In this document: positions 19,967-28,339 of the stretch, one piece after another
How positions within the stretch are numbered: position 1 is the stretch's first letter
How the letters are laid out: every line of letters begins with the position of its first letter
Position numbers and translations under genes: made by a program
Origin: Chelatococcus caeni
Lineage (GTDB): Bacteria; Pseudomonadota; Alphaproteobacteria; Rhizobiales; Beijerinckiaceae
Assembly: GCF_014196925.1 (NCBI RefSeq)
Contig: NZ_JACIEN010000003.1
Location: forward strand, 372,001 to 436,000
Direction of reading: 5' to 3'
DNA: 64,000 nt
The notes under the pieces: generated by a model
Databases searched by the model: none
Seen by the model: the letters and a program-made list of their open reading frames with translations, nothing else
Told to the model about the DNA's origin: nothing

Positions 19967-21109
19967 CTACAGTACGCGGGCCAGCTTCCAGGCCAGTTCG
20001 ACCTGGCTCGAGGTGCCGGTCTTCTTGAACAGGTTGTGCAGGTGCACGCGCGCCGTATTCGCCGTGATGCCCATCATCGCGGCGATCTCGTTCAGCCGCA
20101 GGCCGGAGCAGAAGAGCTCGGCAAAGCGCGATTCCTTGTCCGACAGCGAGAACAGGCAGGCGAGTTCCTCGTGATTGGCGCGCAGCCGGCTCTTCAGGTC
20201 GATGATGAAGACATAGGCGGTGCCCATGCCGGTGCCCTCGCCACGCCCGCACGGCGCGATCTTGAGCGCGAAGCGGCATTCTCCGTCGGCGTTGGGAACG
20301 GCGATGACCCGCGAAGGGGGCGTGGCGCCCGCGAGGGCGGCCTTGGCCATCTCGCTGACGGTGGCCGCGAGCGTGCGGTCCACGACCGAGCGCAGGGCCC
20401 GCAGACGGCCGCCGCGGCCCTCGATGCCGCAGCCGGCGACGATCGCCGCCCGCGCCCGTTGGTTGGCGAAGAGGATGAAGCCCTCCTCGTCGACCACCAC
20501 GTAGCCCCAGGGCACGCACCGGTCGACGACCGCGGCGCTCATGAAGGCGCCCGGCGGGCGCGGCGGCAGCGCCTGCTCCCGCAAGGTGTCGGCGATCCCC
20601 TGGAGCAGTGCCCCGAAGGCGCGGCGCTCCTGCTCGAGGACGATGAGGTCCTGCCGCGCCGGCAGCAACACCGAGGCGAGGGCGAAAGCCGTCGGATCGG
20701 GGGCGATCCGCATGGTGCCGGTCAGGAGGCGCCCGTCGAGAAACCGCTCCAGGATGACCAGCGGCCCGTCCGACGGGGTGCTCAGCAGGGAGGATTCCCT
20801 GACGCCGACATCGCTCGCCACCGGCTGAAGCAGGGCCTGGCAGTGGCTCGCGATCGCGCTCGCCTCGGGCCCTGCCACGTGCAACGGGGCCGCCGTGCGG
20901 CTCGCCGCGTTGAGCTGCGCGGCGATGCTGCTCCGCGCACCCGAGAGGCGACAGAACACGTCGACCATGCTGGTGACGATCTCGCGCCCGCGCTTCATGC
21001 CGCGCGCGGCCGACGGCTGCGGCAGTGCCGCCATGCCCTCCGGCAGCGTCCCGGCCGATCTTCGCTCCACGGCCTCCCGGCCGCCTCTTGAAGTCTGGCT
21101 TGAATGCAT
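19967..21109 (-). CDS. LuxR-type transcriptional regulator with PAS-like middle domain
   Basis: This regulator of up to 380 residues has a C-terminal LuxR/GerE helix-turn-helix (about 318-378: LSDKESRFAELFCSGLRLNEIAAMMGITANTARVHLHNLFKKTG). The middle region (about 195-300) looks like a PAS fold (GYVVVDEEGFILFANQRARAAI). The N-terminal 180 residues match nothing I recognise. It has no receiver domain and no autoinducer-domain motif. It lies 208 bp downstream of the type I secretion genes in the same direction, after an AT-rich gap with room for its own promoter, and is a good candidate controller of that cluster. The start may be internal, for example Met26 or Met38. Confidence 0.8.
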   Translation of the reverse strand: MHSSQTSRGGREAVERRSAGTLPEGMAALPQPSAARGMKRGREIVTSMVDVFCRLSGARSSIAAQLNAASRTAAPLHVAGPEASAIASHCQALLQPVASDVGVRESSLLSTPSDGPLVILERFLDGRLLTGTMRIAPDPTAFALASVLLPARQDLIVLEQERRAFGALLQGIADTLREQALPPRPPGAFMSAAVVDRCVPWGYVVVDEEGFILFANQRARAAIVAGCGIEGRGGRLRALRSVVDRTLAATVSEMAKAALAGATPPSRVIAVPNADGECRFALKIAPCGRGEGTGMGTAYVFIIDLKSRLRANHEELACLFSLSDKESRFAELFCSGLRLNEIAAMMGITANTARVHLHNLFKKTGTSSQVELAWKLARVL

Positions 21110-21317
21110 CGACGCCCCCGTTTTGGTGTTTACTGACGTTCACCTTCAACAGGACAAAATTACCCCCGCCCCAACCCGAGAACGGCGACGAGCATCAGGG
21201 AAATTACATTAAATAGAAAATTTTCGCAATATTTTTGATTAAAATTCTCCAAATGCGAAACGTTCATGTGCTCGCCAATACCTGCGCGTGTAACGGTGCT
21301 TTTTCGACCGCCGCCCC

Positions 21318-22655
21318 CTAGCGCTCCCGGAAGGCCCTTGCGAAACTGTCGGTCAGCGGCCGCAGCAGATAGGCGAAGAACGTCCGCTCGCCGGTCTTGA
21401 TGAAGACCTCCGCCGGCATGCCCGGCGTCGGCCGGAACTTCGGCAGCTCGGACGCCGCCGCCTTGTCGAGGGAGATCCGGGCGATATAGGCGCTGCTGTG
21501 GGTCGTGCCGCGCTGCTCATCCGGCAGCGCATCGGCCGAGACGTAGACGACTTCGCCCGGGATCATCGGCGTGATGCGCTGGTTCAACGCGGTGAGCCGC
21601 ACCAGGGCCGTCTGGCCGCTGTGCAGGCTGTCGATGTCCTGCGGGCGCACGCGTGCCTCGATGATGAGCTCGTCGTTGGCCGGCAGGAGCTCGAGGATGT
21701 CCTTGCCGGGCGCAACGACGCCGCCGGCGGTATGGAACATGAGCTTGACGACGATGCCCTTCACCGGCGCCTCGATCGTCACGCGCTCGCTGACCCCTTC
21801 GGCCATCCGCGTCCGCTCGCGCACGTCGTCGAGCTCGCTCTGGGTGTTCCGCAACTGCTCGGTCGCCGACTGGATGAGCTGGGAGCGCACGTGCGAGATC
21901 TTCTGCTGCTCGCGGCTGATGCGCTCGCGCGCGTCGCTGATGCCGGCCGTGAGCTGGCCGATCTGGCCCTCGAGGCCCGCCTGCGCGCGTTCGAGCGCCA
22001 GCACGTCCGGCTTGCGGACGTAGCCCTTCTTCAGGAGCTCGCGCTTGCCCTCCAGCTCCTGCGCCACGAGGCCGAGCTGCACCTGGACCGCGCGAAGCTG
22101 CGCCCGCCCGCCGTTGATGTTCTCGCGCAACGCGGCGATGCCCTGTTCGAGGATGGCGACCTCGCTCGTCACCCGCTCCCGCCGTGCCTTGAACTCGATC
22201 TTCTGGCCCTCGAGGATGGCCGCGACCTCCGGATCGGCGGCGCGGGCGAGCAGATCGGGATCGAACTGCAGCTCCTGCGCGCCGGCGACCTCGGCCTCCA
22301 GCCGCGCCTGGATGGCGAGCAGGCGGTCGTGCCGGAGGGTGAGGCGCCGCAGGTTGGCCTTGGCGTCGGTGTCGTCGAGCAGCACCAGCGGCTGCCCGGC
22401 TTCCACGATGTCGCCCTCCCGCACCATGATCTTCGAGATGATGCCGCCCTCGAGGTGCTGGATGATCTTGTTCTGGCCCGTGGCGACGAAGGTGCCGGAC
22501 GCGACCACCGCCCCGTCGATGGGCGCGACGCTCGCCCAGACGCCGAAGCCGAAGACCCCGAAGACGAGGACCAGCGAGCCGAGCAGCAGCGGCCAGCGCG
22601 TGGCGCGCGGCACGTCCTCGCACCACTCCTCACCGGTGATGATCGCATGGGGCAT
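21318..22655 (-). CDS. Type I secretion membrane fusion protein, HlyD family
   Basis: This 445-residue periplasmic adaptor joins an inner-membrane ABC exporter to a TolC-type outer-membrane channel. It has a short cytoplasmic N-terminus, one transmembrane helix (about 22-44), a barrel-sandwich half ([21 protein letters not shown]), a long coiled-coil region (about 90-300) and the returning half-barrel ([14 protein letters not shown]), ending in a HlyD/PrtE-type C-terminus ([24 protein letters not shown]). GGGAGG precedes the ATG. It lies 24 bp after the ABC exporter gene. No outer-membrane TolC gene is in the cluster, so a channel encoded elsewhere must be used. Confidence 0.94.
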   Translation of the reverse strand: MPHAIITGEEWCEDVPRATRWPLLLGSLVLVFGVFGFGVWASVAPIDGAVVASGTFVATGQNKIIQHLEGGIISKIMVREGDIVEAGQPLVLLDDTDAKANLRRLTLRHDRLLAIQARLEAEVAGAQELQFDPDLLARAADPEVAAILEGQKIEFKARRERVTSEVAILEQGIAALRENINGGRAQLRAVQVQLGLVAQELEGKRELLKKGYVRKPDVLALERAQAGLEGQIGQLTAGISDARERISREQQKISHVRSQLIQSATEQLRNTQSELDDVRERTRMAEGVSERVTIEAPVKGIVVKLMFHTAGGVVAPGKDILELLPANDELIIEARVRPQDIDSLHSGQTALVRLTALNQRITPMIPGEVVYVSADALPDEQRGTTHSSAYIARISLDKAAASELPKFRPTPGMPAEVFIKTGERTFFAYLLRPLTDSFARAFRER

Positions 22656-22679
22656 CGTTTCCTCCCGAATGTCCCCGGC

Positions 22680-24743
22680 CTATGCCTGCGGCTGCGCCGG
22701 CACGCCCGGTGCCCGGGCGGCGGCGAGCGCCTCGTCCTGCGTCTGCGCCATGAGGCGCGGCAGGATCTGGTCGCGCTCGCCGAAGGCCGCCACCTGCCCC
22801 TCGCGCAGGATCAGGATCTTGCTGACGCTCTGCAGGACCGCAGGCCGCTGCGTGACGAGCACGACCGTGATGCCCTGGCGCCTGGCGCGGGCGAGCGCCG
22901 CTGCGAGTGCGCGCTCGCCCATGGTGTCGAGATTGGCGTTGGGCTCGTCGAGCACGATGAGCCGCGGCTCGCCGAAGAAGGCCCGGGCCAGCGCGATCTG
23001 CTGCTTCTGTCCACCCGAGAGCGGGCTGCCGTCCACCGCGATCTCCGTCTCGTAGCCGTCCTGGAACCCGGAGATCATCTCGTGCACGCCGGCGAGGGCG
23101 GCCGCCTTGGCGATCTCCTCGTCGGTGGCGTCTTCCCGCATGCGGGCGATATTGGCCTTGATCGTGCCGGGGAAGAGCTCGATGTCCTGCGGCAGGTAGC
23201 CGATGCTCTCGCCGAGCTGGCGCCGGTCCCAGTTGCGCAGGTCCATGAAATCGAGGCGCACGCTGCCGGCCGTGGGCGCGATGCAGCCGACGAGCATGCG
23301 CGCCAGGGTCGACTTGCCGCCGCCCGAGGGGCCGATGACGGCGAGCGAATCCCCCGCCTCGAGCGTGAAGGAGACGCCGTTGAGCACCGTGCGCCGCGTG
23401 CCGGGCGGGATGTAGAGCAGTTTGTCCGCTTGCACCCGCCCTTCCGGCTTCGGCAGCAGCATGCGCTCGGTGTCGTTCGCCGGCATGTCGAGGAGCGAGC
23501 GGACGCGCCGGTAGGCAGACTTCGCCTGCACGAAGCCGCGCCAGCCGTCGATGGCGCCCTCGATCGGCGCCAGAGCGCGGCTGGCGATGAGTGAGGCGGC
23601 GATCATCATGCCGCCGGTGACGCTGCCCTGCACGGCGAGATAGGCGCCCCAGCCGAGGATGCCGATCTGCGTCACGAGCCGCACGTAGCGCGACACGCTG
23701 GCGAGATAGATGTTGCGGTCGTTGGCGTGGACCTGCGCCTTCATGGAAGCCGCATTCTCCCGCCCCCACAGCAGGATCGCCTCCTCCAGCATGCCCATCG
23801 CGCCGATGACCTGGGCGTTGCGCGCCTGGGCCGAGGCCTGGATGTTGGCGCGCATGGCGAAATTGCCTGCAACGCCATATTCCTTCGCCGTCATGCGCTC
23901 GTTGAGCACGGCGATGCCGAAGAGCACCACGCCCGCGCCGGTCGCGATGATGCCGAGCGCCGGATGGATGAGGAAGACGGCGAGGAAGTAGAGGGGCGCC
24001 ATCGGCGCATCGAACATCACGAGCATCACCGGCCCGTTGATGAAGGAGCGCACCTGCTGCAGATCACGCAGGGCCTGGATGTCGCGCGTCGCCCCGACAT
24101 CGGCCGAGCGCAGCGCGGCGGACATCACGGGAGCGCCGAGCAGGCTCTCGAGCTGCACGGCGATGCGCGTCAGGACGAAGCGGCGCAGGGCGTCGAGCAG
24201 GACGAGCAGGGTCAGCGCGCCGACGGCAATGATCGACAGCATGGCGAGCGTGTCGATGCTGCGGCTCGTCAGGACACGATCCGACAGCTGGAACAGATAG
24301 AGCGGCACCGTCAGCATCAGGATGTTGATGACGACGGAGAAGGCGCCGACCTGCAGGATGCCGCGGCTGCATGCGCGCAGGCCGTTGCGGATGACGTCGG
24401 CCCGCGGCTGGTAGGCACGCCGGCTGGTGCTCTTGCCCGTGCCTGCGCCGCCTCCCTTGCCGCCGGCAGGGGGGGTCGGCGCGATGATCTGGTCGCGCGC
24501 CTGTTGCCGGCCGGCAAGATCGACCGGCGGCGGCGCCTTCTGCGGGGAGGCGCCGGCATCGGGTGCGGCCTTGCGGGCCGTGGCGGCAGCGCCCGGACGC
24601 TCCGTCGTGAAGACCGGCGGCCAGGTGGCCCGCGGCAGCCGCAAGGCTTCTCCCCCGGATGGTCGCGGCATGTCGCCGAGATTCCGTGGACGCCCGGCAG
24701 CGGCGCCAGAGGCCGTCGTATCATCACGCGTCGGATCTCGCAT
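22680..24743 (-). CDS. Type I secretion ABC exporter, PrtD family, with N-terminal extension
   Basis: This 687-residue half transporter has a membrane domain (about 130-420, starting RNGLRACSRGILQVGAFSVVI) and an ATPase domain with Walker A GPSGGGKST, signature LSGGQKQQIALAR and Walker B LIVLDEPNANLD. The PrtD/HasD-type FINGPVMLVMFDAPMAPLY motif marks it as a type I protein exporter. No C39 peptidase or C39-like domain is present. Instead there is an extra N-terminal segment of about 115 residues, low in complexity and rich in Pro, Ala and Gly, that may be disordered. It follows the two repeat-protein genes and precedes hlyD, all on the minus strand. Confidence 0.94.
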   Translation of the reverse strand: MRDPTRDDTTASGAAAGRPRNLGDMPRPSGGEALRLPRATWPPVFTTERPGAAATARKAAPDAGASPQKAPPPVDLAGRQQARDQIIAPTPPAGGKGGGAGTGKSTSRRAYQPRADVIRNGLRACSRGILQVGAFSVVINILMLTVPLYLFQLSDRVLTSRSIDTLAMLSIIAVGALTLLVLLDALRRFVLTRIAVQLESLLGAPVMSAALRSADVGATRDIQALRDLQQVRSFINGPVMLVMFDAPMAPLYFLAVFLIHPALGIIATGAGVVLFGIAVLNERMTAKEYGVAGNFAMRANIQASAQARNAQVIGAMGMLEEAILLWGRENAASMKAQVHANDRNIYLASVSRYVRLVTQIGILGWGAYLAVQGSVTGGMMIAASLIASRALAPIEGAIDGWRGFVQAKSAYRRVRSLLDMPANDTERMLLPKPEGRVQADKLLYIPPGTRRTVLNGVSFTLEAGDSLAVIGPSGGGKSTLARMLVGCIAPTAGSVRLDFMDLRNWDRRQLGESIGYLPQDIELFPGTIKANIARMREDATDEEIAKAAALAGVHEMISGFQDGYETEIAVDGSPLSGGQKQQIALARAFFGEPRLIVLDEPNANLDTMGERALAAALARARRQGITVVLVTQRPAVLQSVSKILILREGQVAAFGERDQILPRLMAQTQDEALAAARAPGVPAQPQA

Positions 24744-24786
24744 CTGCCGCCTCCCGGCTTCGTCTGATGCCGTGTCGCGTTGCTGG

Positions 24787-26583
24787 TCAGCCCGTCAGCG
24801 TGTGTAGCGCGTCGCCGCTCGCCGCCGCTGGTGCGTGGGCGAGCGCCTCCGTCAGTTCGTCGTGAGCCATCTGTTCGACGGCGCCAGCGACCTGGGTCAC
24901 CACATTGGCGTCTCCGTCGAAGAGCACGTTCTGCTGCACGATGACGTTGAACTCGGTGTAGTTGCCGGCCACGACCTGGGCGCCGAAGCCGCCGTTGTCG
25001 TCGATGATGACGGCGTGGTTGACGGTCGTGTTGCTGCCGGATCCGGCGAACTGGTCGAAGTCGAAGGCGCCGAAGCCGTCGCCGGACAGGTTGTGCGCGC
25101 CGCTCGCCGTGGCATCGACGACGTTGCTGTCGCTGTCGTCGATGATGTTCACCTGCACGATGAGATTGATGTCGTGGTAGTCGCCGTCGACGAAGAGCAC
25201 GTTGATCGGCTTGCCGTCGGCGTCGACGAGTTGCACGGCATAGGCGCCGCCGGCGAAGGGATTGGCCAGGAAGTCGAGCCACGCGGCCACGTCGTCGCAG
25301 GCGCCCTCCCCCTCCTCGAAGCCGAACCGCGCCATGTTGATCTGGACGTTGCCGCCACTGGAAACGAACTGGCCGGAGACGGCCGCGGCAATCCCCTCGG
25401 GTCCGAGCAGGGCGATAAGCGCATTGACGTCGCCGTCGAACAGGATCGACGACTGGACCGCGATGAAATGCTCGCTGTAGATGCCGCCGATCAGTTGCAA
25501 CCCGCCGCCGCTGTTGGTGTCGACGATGGCGGCCTCGTTGACCTGCAGATTGCCGCCGCTCGACAGCACCTGCTGCGAGGCCTCGCCATCGCCGATCACC
25601 GCCTGCACGAAAGCCTGGTTGAGATCGCGGTCGATGATCAGGTTGAACTGCAGGATGATGTTGTATTCGTAATAATTGCCGCTCACGACGATGAGGTCGT
25701 AGCCGTCGCTGCCGGACACCAGCACGGCCTCGTTGCTCAGGCTGTTGCCCCCGCTCGTCGTCTGCTGGGTCACTGTCCCGACGCTGTCGGGCCCCGCTTC
25801 GGCCATGGAAAGGCGCGCCGCCTGCACGTTGGCGTCGCGGTCGACGAGGCCGTTGAACTGCAGAACGGCCGTCTGCGACAGCGCACCGCCGAGATGGCTG
25901 TCGACGGAGAACCCCTGCAGAAATTGCTGGCTGCTCAGCGTCTCGAACAGCTCGCCGATCGGCCCGAACGTCGACAGGTTGCCGCTCGCGGCATTGTCGA
26001 CCGTGCCGGGCACGTCGATGACGACTTCGTTGATCTGGACGTTCTGGCCGCTCTTCACCACCTGCTGCGCCTCCGCGTCCGTGAGGTCGGGCAGGTCGGG
26101 CCGGCTGCTCAGCGTATCAGCATCCTCTTCGGCATCCACCGGCGCGGCGGTGCCGTGGGCCACGAGCGCCTTGTGAGGTGTGGCGGGCGTTGGGGACGGC
26201 GCCAGCGAACCCGCGCCATGGTTGCCGCCGACCGCGCCACCGACGCCGACGTCGCCGGCATCGCCGCCCTGCACCGCCGCCTGAGCGGTGAGGCTCCCGG
26301 CGCCGACATGGATATCGAGCCACGAATGCGGCAGATCGACCGTCCCGGCAAGAAGATGGAGGCCGCCCAGGAACGCCGGCTCGACCGGAAGGCTGCTCAC
26401 CCTCGCGGCATCGAGCTCGCCGATGCGGGCGGCGAAGACGGGATCGGGGCCGAGCTGCACCACCTCCGGCTCCTCGCCGTCGGCGCGCACATAGGCGAGG
26501 GACACGCTCGGCTGCTCCCCCTCGTGCGCGACAGGCACCCTGAGATAGTTCCACAGCAACTCGGTAATGCGATCGACCGGCAT
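24787..26583 (-). CDS. Repeat protein with SGGN/QxN modules, putative type I secretion substrate
   Basis: I do not recognise a named family. The 598-residue product has a non-repetitive N-terminal part (about 1-165), then about five loose units of 75-115 residues. Each unit contains an (S)GGN-x-x-x-N-(E)-A element followed by a YxEYNxIxQxN-x(3)-DxDxN element, for example SSGGNLQVNEAAIVD and NYYEYNIILQFNLIIDRDLN. The same two elements, in tighter form, build the neighbouring 443-residue protein. It is acidic and lacks RTX nonapeptides (GGxGxDxUx). It has no signal peptide, which fits export by the adjacent ABC/HlyD pair. Met at 26583 was chosen over a 20-residue Arg-rich extension. It may nucleate or anchor the fibre-like protein, but this is inference. 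Confidence 0.75.
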   Translation of the reverse strand: MPVDRITELLWNYLRVPVAHEGEQPSVSLAYVRADGEEPEVVQLGPDPVFAARIGELDAARVSSLPVEPAFLGGLHLLAGTVDLPHSWLDIHVGAGSLTAQAAVQGGDAGDVGVGGAVGGNHGAGSLAPSPTPATPHKALVAHGTAAPVDAEEDADTLSSRPDLPDLTDAEAQQVVKSGQNVQINEVVIDVPGTVDNAASGNLSTFGPIGELFETLSSQQFLQGFSVDSHLGGALSQTAVLQFNGLVDRDANVQAARLSMAEAGPDSVGTVTQQTTSGGNSLSNEAVLVSGSDGYDLIVVSGNYYEYNIILQFNLIIDRDLNQAFVQAVIGDGEASQQVLSSGGNLQVNEAAIVDTNSGGGLQLIGGIYSEHFIAVQSSILFDGDVNALIALLGPEGIAAAVSGQFVSSGGNVQINMARFGFEEGEGACDDVAAWLDFLANPFAGGAYAVQLVDADGKPINVLFVDGDYHDINLIVQVNIIDDSDSNVVDATASGAHNLSGDGFGAFDFDQFAGSGSNTTVNHAVIIDDNGGFGAQVVAGNYTEFNVIVQQNVLFDGDANVVTQVAGAVEQMAHDELTEALAHAPAAASGDALHTLTG

Positions 26584-26670
26584 CGTCCCGTCCCTTCCGC
26601 TGGCGCCGGCAGTGCGGGCCCGGCTGGCCTGCCGGGTCCGCACCCCGTCCGCATCCGTCGGTTCGTCGGA

Positions 26671-28002
26671 CTACGCGTCGTCGATCGCGCTCGTGTTGCT
26701 CTGGCCGTTGCCGCCGCTGACGATATCCTGGTCGAAGCCGGCGAAGTTGAAGGCGAACGACTGCGAGACACTGGCAGCGTTGGTGTTGCTGTCGTTGTCC
26801 ATGAGGTAATTGGCCTGGGTGACACTGTAGCTGTCGTTGTTGTTGCCGAAGCCGCCGAAGCCGGTGTCACCGATCCAGGACGTGTTGCTCTGGCCGTTGC
26901 CGCCACTGTCGATGCTCTGGTCGATCGCGGCGACATTGCCGAAGCCGAGCTGAGCCACCACGCCGACATTCGTGTTGATGTCGTTGTCGAACATGATGTT
27001 CTGCTGGCCGACGTTGAACTCGTCATTGTTGCTGCCGGCGCCGAAGCCGAGGCCAAAGTCGCTGATGTCGGACGTGTTCGACTGCCCATTGCCGCCACTG
27101 ACGATGCTCTGGCCCACGCCTGCGACATTCCCGAACCCGGCCTGCTGGATGGTGGTCAGGTTCATGTTCTGGTCGTTGTCGTAGAGGCCGTTGAACTGGC
27201 TGACCTCATAGCTGTCGTTGTCGCTGAAGGCCCCGAAGCCGAGGCTGAAGTCGGAGATATTGGAGGTGTTGGACTGGCCGTTGCCGCCGCTCGAGATGCT
27301 CTGTCCCACCCCGGCGATGTTGAGGCCGCCGAACTGGGAGATGCCCACGCCGTTGGCATTGGCATCGTTGTCGAACATGTTGTTGGACTGGCCGATCAAA
27401 TAGCTGTCGTTGCCGTTGCCGAGGCCGAACGAGAAGCCGGTGTCGCCGATCCAGGTGGTGTTGCTCTGGCCGTTGCCACCACTGTCGATGCTCTGTCCGA
27501 CGCCGGCGAAGTTCAGCCCGCCGATCTGGGCGATGTTGCCGACCTGCATGTTCTCGTCGGTGTCGGCCATGCCGTTGAACTGGTCGACGCGATAGTCGTC
27601 GTTGTTGTTGAACCAGCCGCCGGCGAAGCCACCGTCCTCAATGGCGGACGTGTTGGACTGTCCGTTGCCCCCGCTCGTCGTGGTCTGCGACAGGCCGCCG
27701 AAATTGAACAGCCCGGCCTGGTTGAGAGTGCCGACATTGGCATTGGCGTCGCTGTCGAGCATCTCGTTGCCCTGGTCGACGGAATAATAGTCGTTTCCGT
27801 TGAACCAGCCGCCGGCGCCGCCGGTGTCGGTGATCCAGGACGTGTTGCTCTGCCCGTTGCCGCCGCTGCTGATGCCCTGAGCGGCCCCGCCGAAATTGAA
27901 GAAGCCGACCTGGTTCGCCGTGCCGACGTTCATGTTGAAGTCGGAATCGTTCAAGCCGTTACTTTGGTCGACTTCAAAGGTGTCATTGTCGTTCAGGGGC
28001 AT
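26671..28002 (-). CDS. Seven-repeat curlin-like protein, putative secreted amyloid-type fibre subunit
   Basis: Five N-terminal residues are followed by seven tandem repeats (five of 64 residues, one of 63, a last one of 55) covering all of the 443-residue protein. Each repeat reads NDxYxVxQxN-x(3)-D-x-D-x-N, then a curlin-type core QxGxxNxAGxxQ at repeat positions 26-37, then SGGNGQSNTS at 41-50, then I-x-D. The core matches the curlin consensus QxGxxNxAxxxQ, with Ala sometimes Gly. There is one arginine, no lysine, histidine or cysteine, and many Asp, Asn and Gly. No signal peptide is present; GAGGGAGA lies before ATG 28002. As first gene of the apparent operon with an ABC/HlyD exporter, it is probably its main substrate. 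Confidence 0.8.
   Translation of the reverse strand: MPLNDNDTFEVDQSNGLNDSDFNMNVGTANQVGFFNFGGAAQGISSGGNGQSNTSWITDTGGAGGWFNGNDYYSVDQGNEMLDSDANANVGTLNQAGLFNFGGLSQTTTSGGNGQSNTSAIEDGGFAGGWFNNNDDYRVDQFNGMADTDENMQVGNIAQIGGLNFAGVGQSIDSGGNGQSNTTWIGDTGFSFGLGNGNDSYLIGQSNNMFDNDANANGVGISQFGGLNIAGVGQSISSGGNGQSNTSNISDFSLGFGAFSDNDSYEVSQFNGLYDNDQNMNLTTIQQAGFGNVAGVGQSIVSGGNGQSNTSDISDFGLGFGAGSNNDEFNVGQQNIMFDNDINTNVGVVAQLGFGNVAAIDQSIDSGGNGQSNTSWIGDTGFGGFGNNNDSYSVTQANYLMDNDSNTNAASVSQSFAFNFAGFDQDIVSGGNGQSNTSAIDDA
26674..27987. repeat. In-gene tandem repeat, 192-bp period, seven units
   Basis: The coding sequence is a direct tandem array with 192-bp spacing (64 codons), one unit shortened by one codon and the last truncated. 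The best conserved part at DNA level is the SGGNGQSNTS segment, seen repeatedly on the plus strand as variants of TGTTGCTCTGGCCGTTGCCG. Synonymous changes between units show the array is old and under selection at protein level. Confidence 0.9.
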
Positions 28003-28339
28003 ATCGTCTCTCCCTCGCAGAATAGAAACGCAGAACACTTCTCTATGGAAACGAGACAGGTGCGATCATTGAGCGTCGACGAATGGCACCATGGTTGTCG
28101 AACCCCGCAGGATTCAACCAAGCCATTATGTCGCTTCTTCTTGACCCTGCGAGTATGTCATTCCCGGAGAGGAGGAGAAGCCTATCAACTAATGCGTTTC
28201 GATTAGCAGGGGAGAAGAATCCAAGATGGTCCGGAACGGCGCAACGGCTCAAGGTCCCGGCGCAGCCATGCGCTGCCGGCCCCGCTCGCGCGAGGAAGAA
28301 GCATCCGAGCGGACGTGAAAAATTAAGGCCGCGCCGGCG
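28003..28339. other. Intergenic region upstream of the repeat-protein operon
   Basis: This 337-bp gap separates dgoA from the repeat-protein operon. Both are on the minus strand, so the operon promoter should lie here. Apart from the GAGGGAGA ribosome binding site just before 28002, I see no clear -35/-10 pair, palindrome or terminator hairpin. The small open frames crossing it look non-coding. Confidence 0.5.

Noticed and set aside
26674-27987. The regularly spaced repeats could be taken for a CRISPR array.
   Set aside because: The period is 192 bp, units are conserved across their length, and they are in frame within a protein. There are no short repeats with unique spacers and no cas genes.
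26671-28002. RTX toxin or adhesin assignment for the repeat protein.
   Set aside because: No GGxGxDxUx nonapeptide occurs. The SGGNGQSNTS segment repeats once per 64 residues and does not have the RTX spacing.
24835-28206. 1123-codon plus-strand open frame opposite both repeat-protein genes.
   Set aside because: It has no ribosome binding site or recognisable domain and follows from GC-rich codon use and the repeat structure of the sense genes. The sense proteins have coherent repeats and good start sites.
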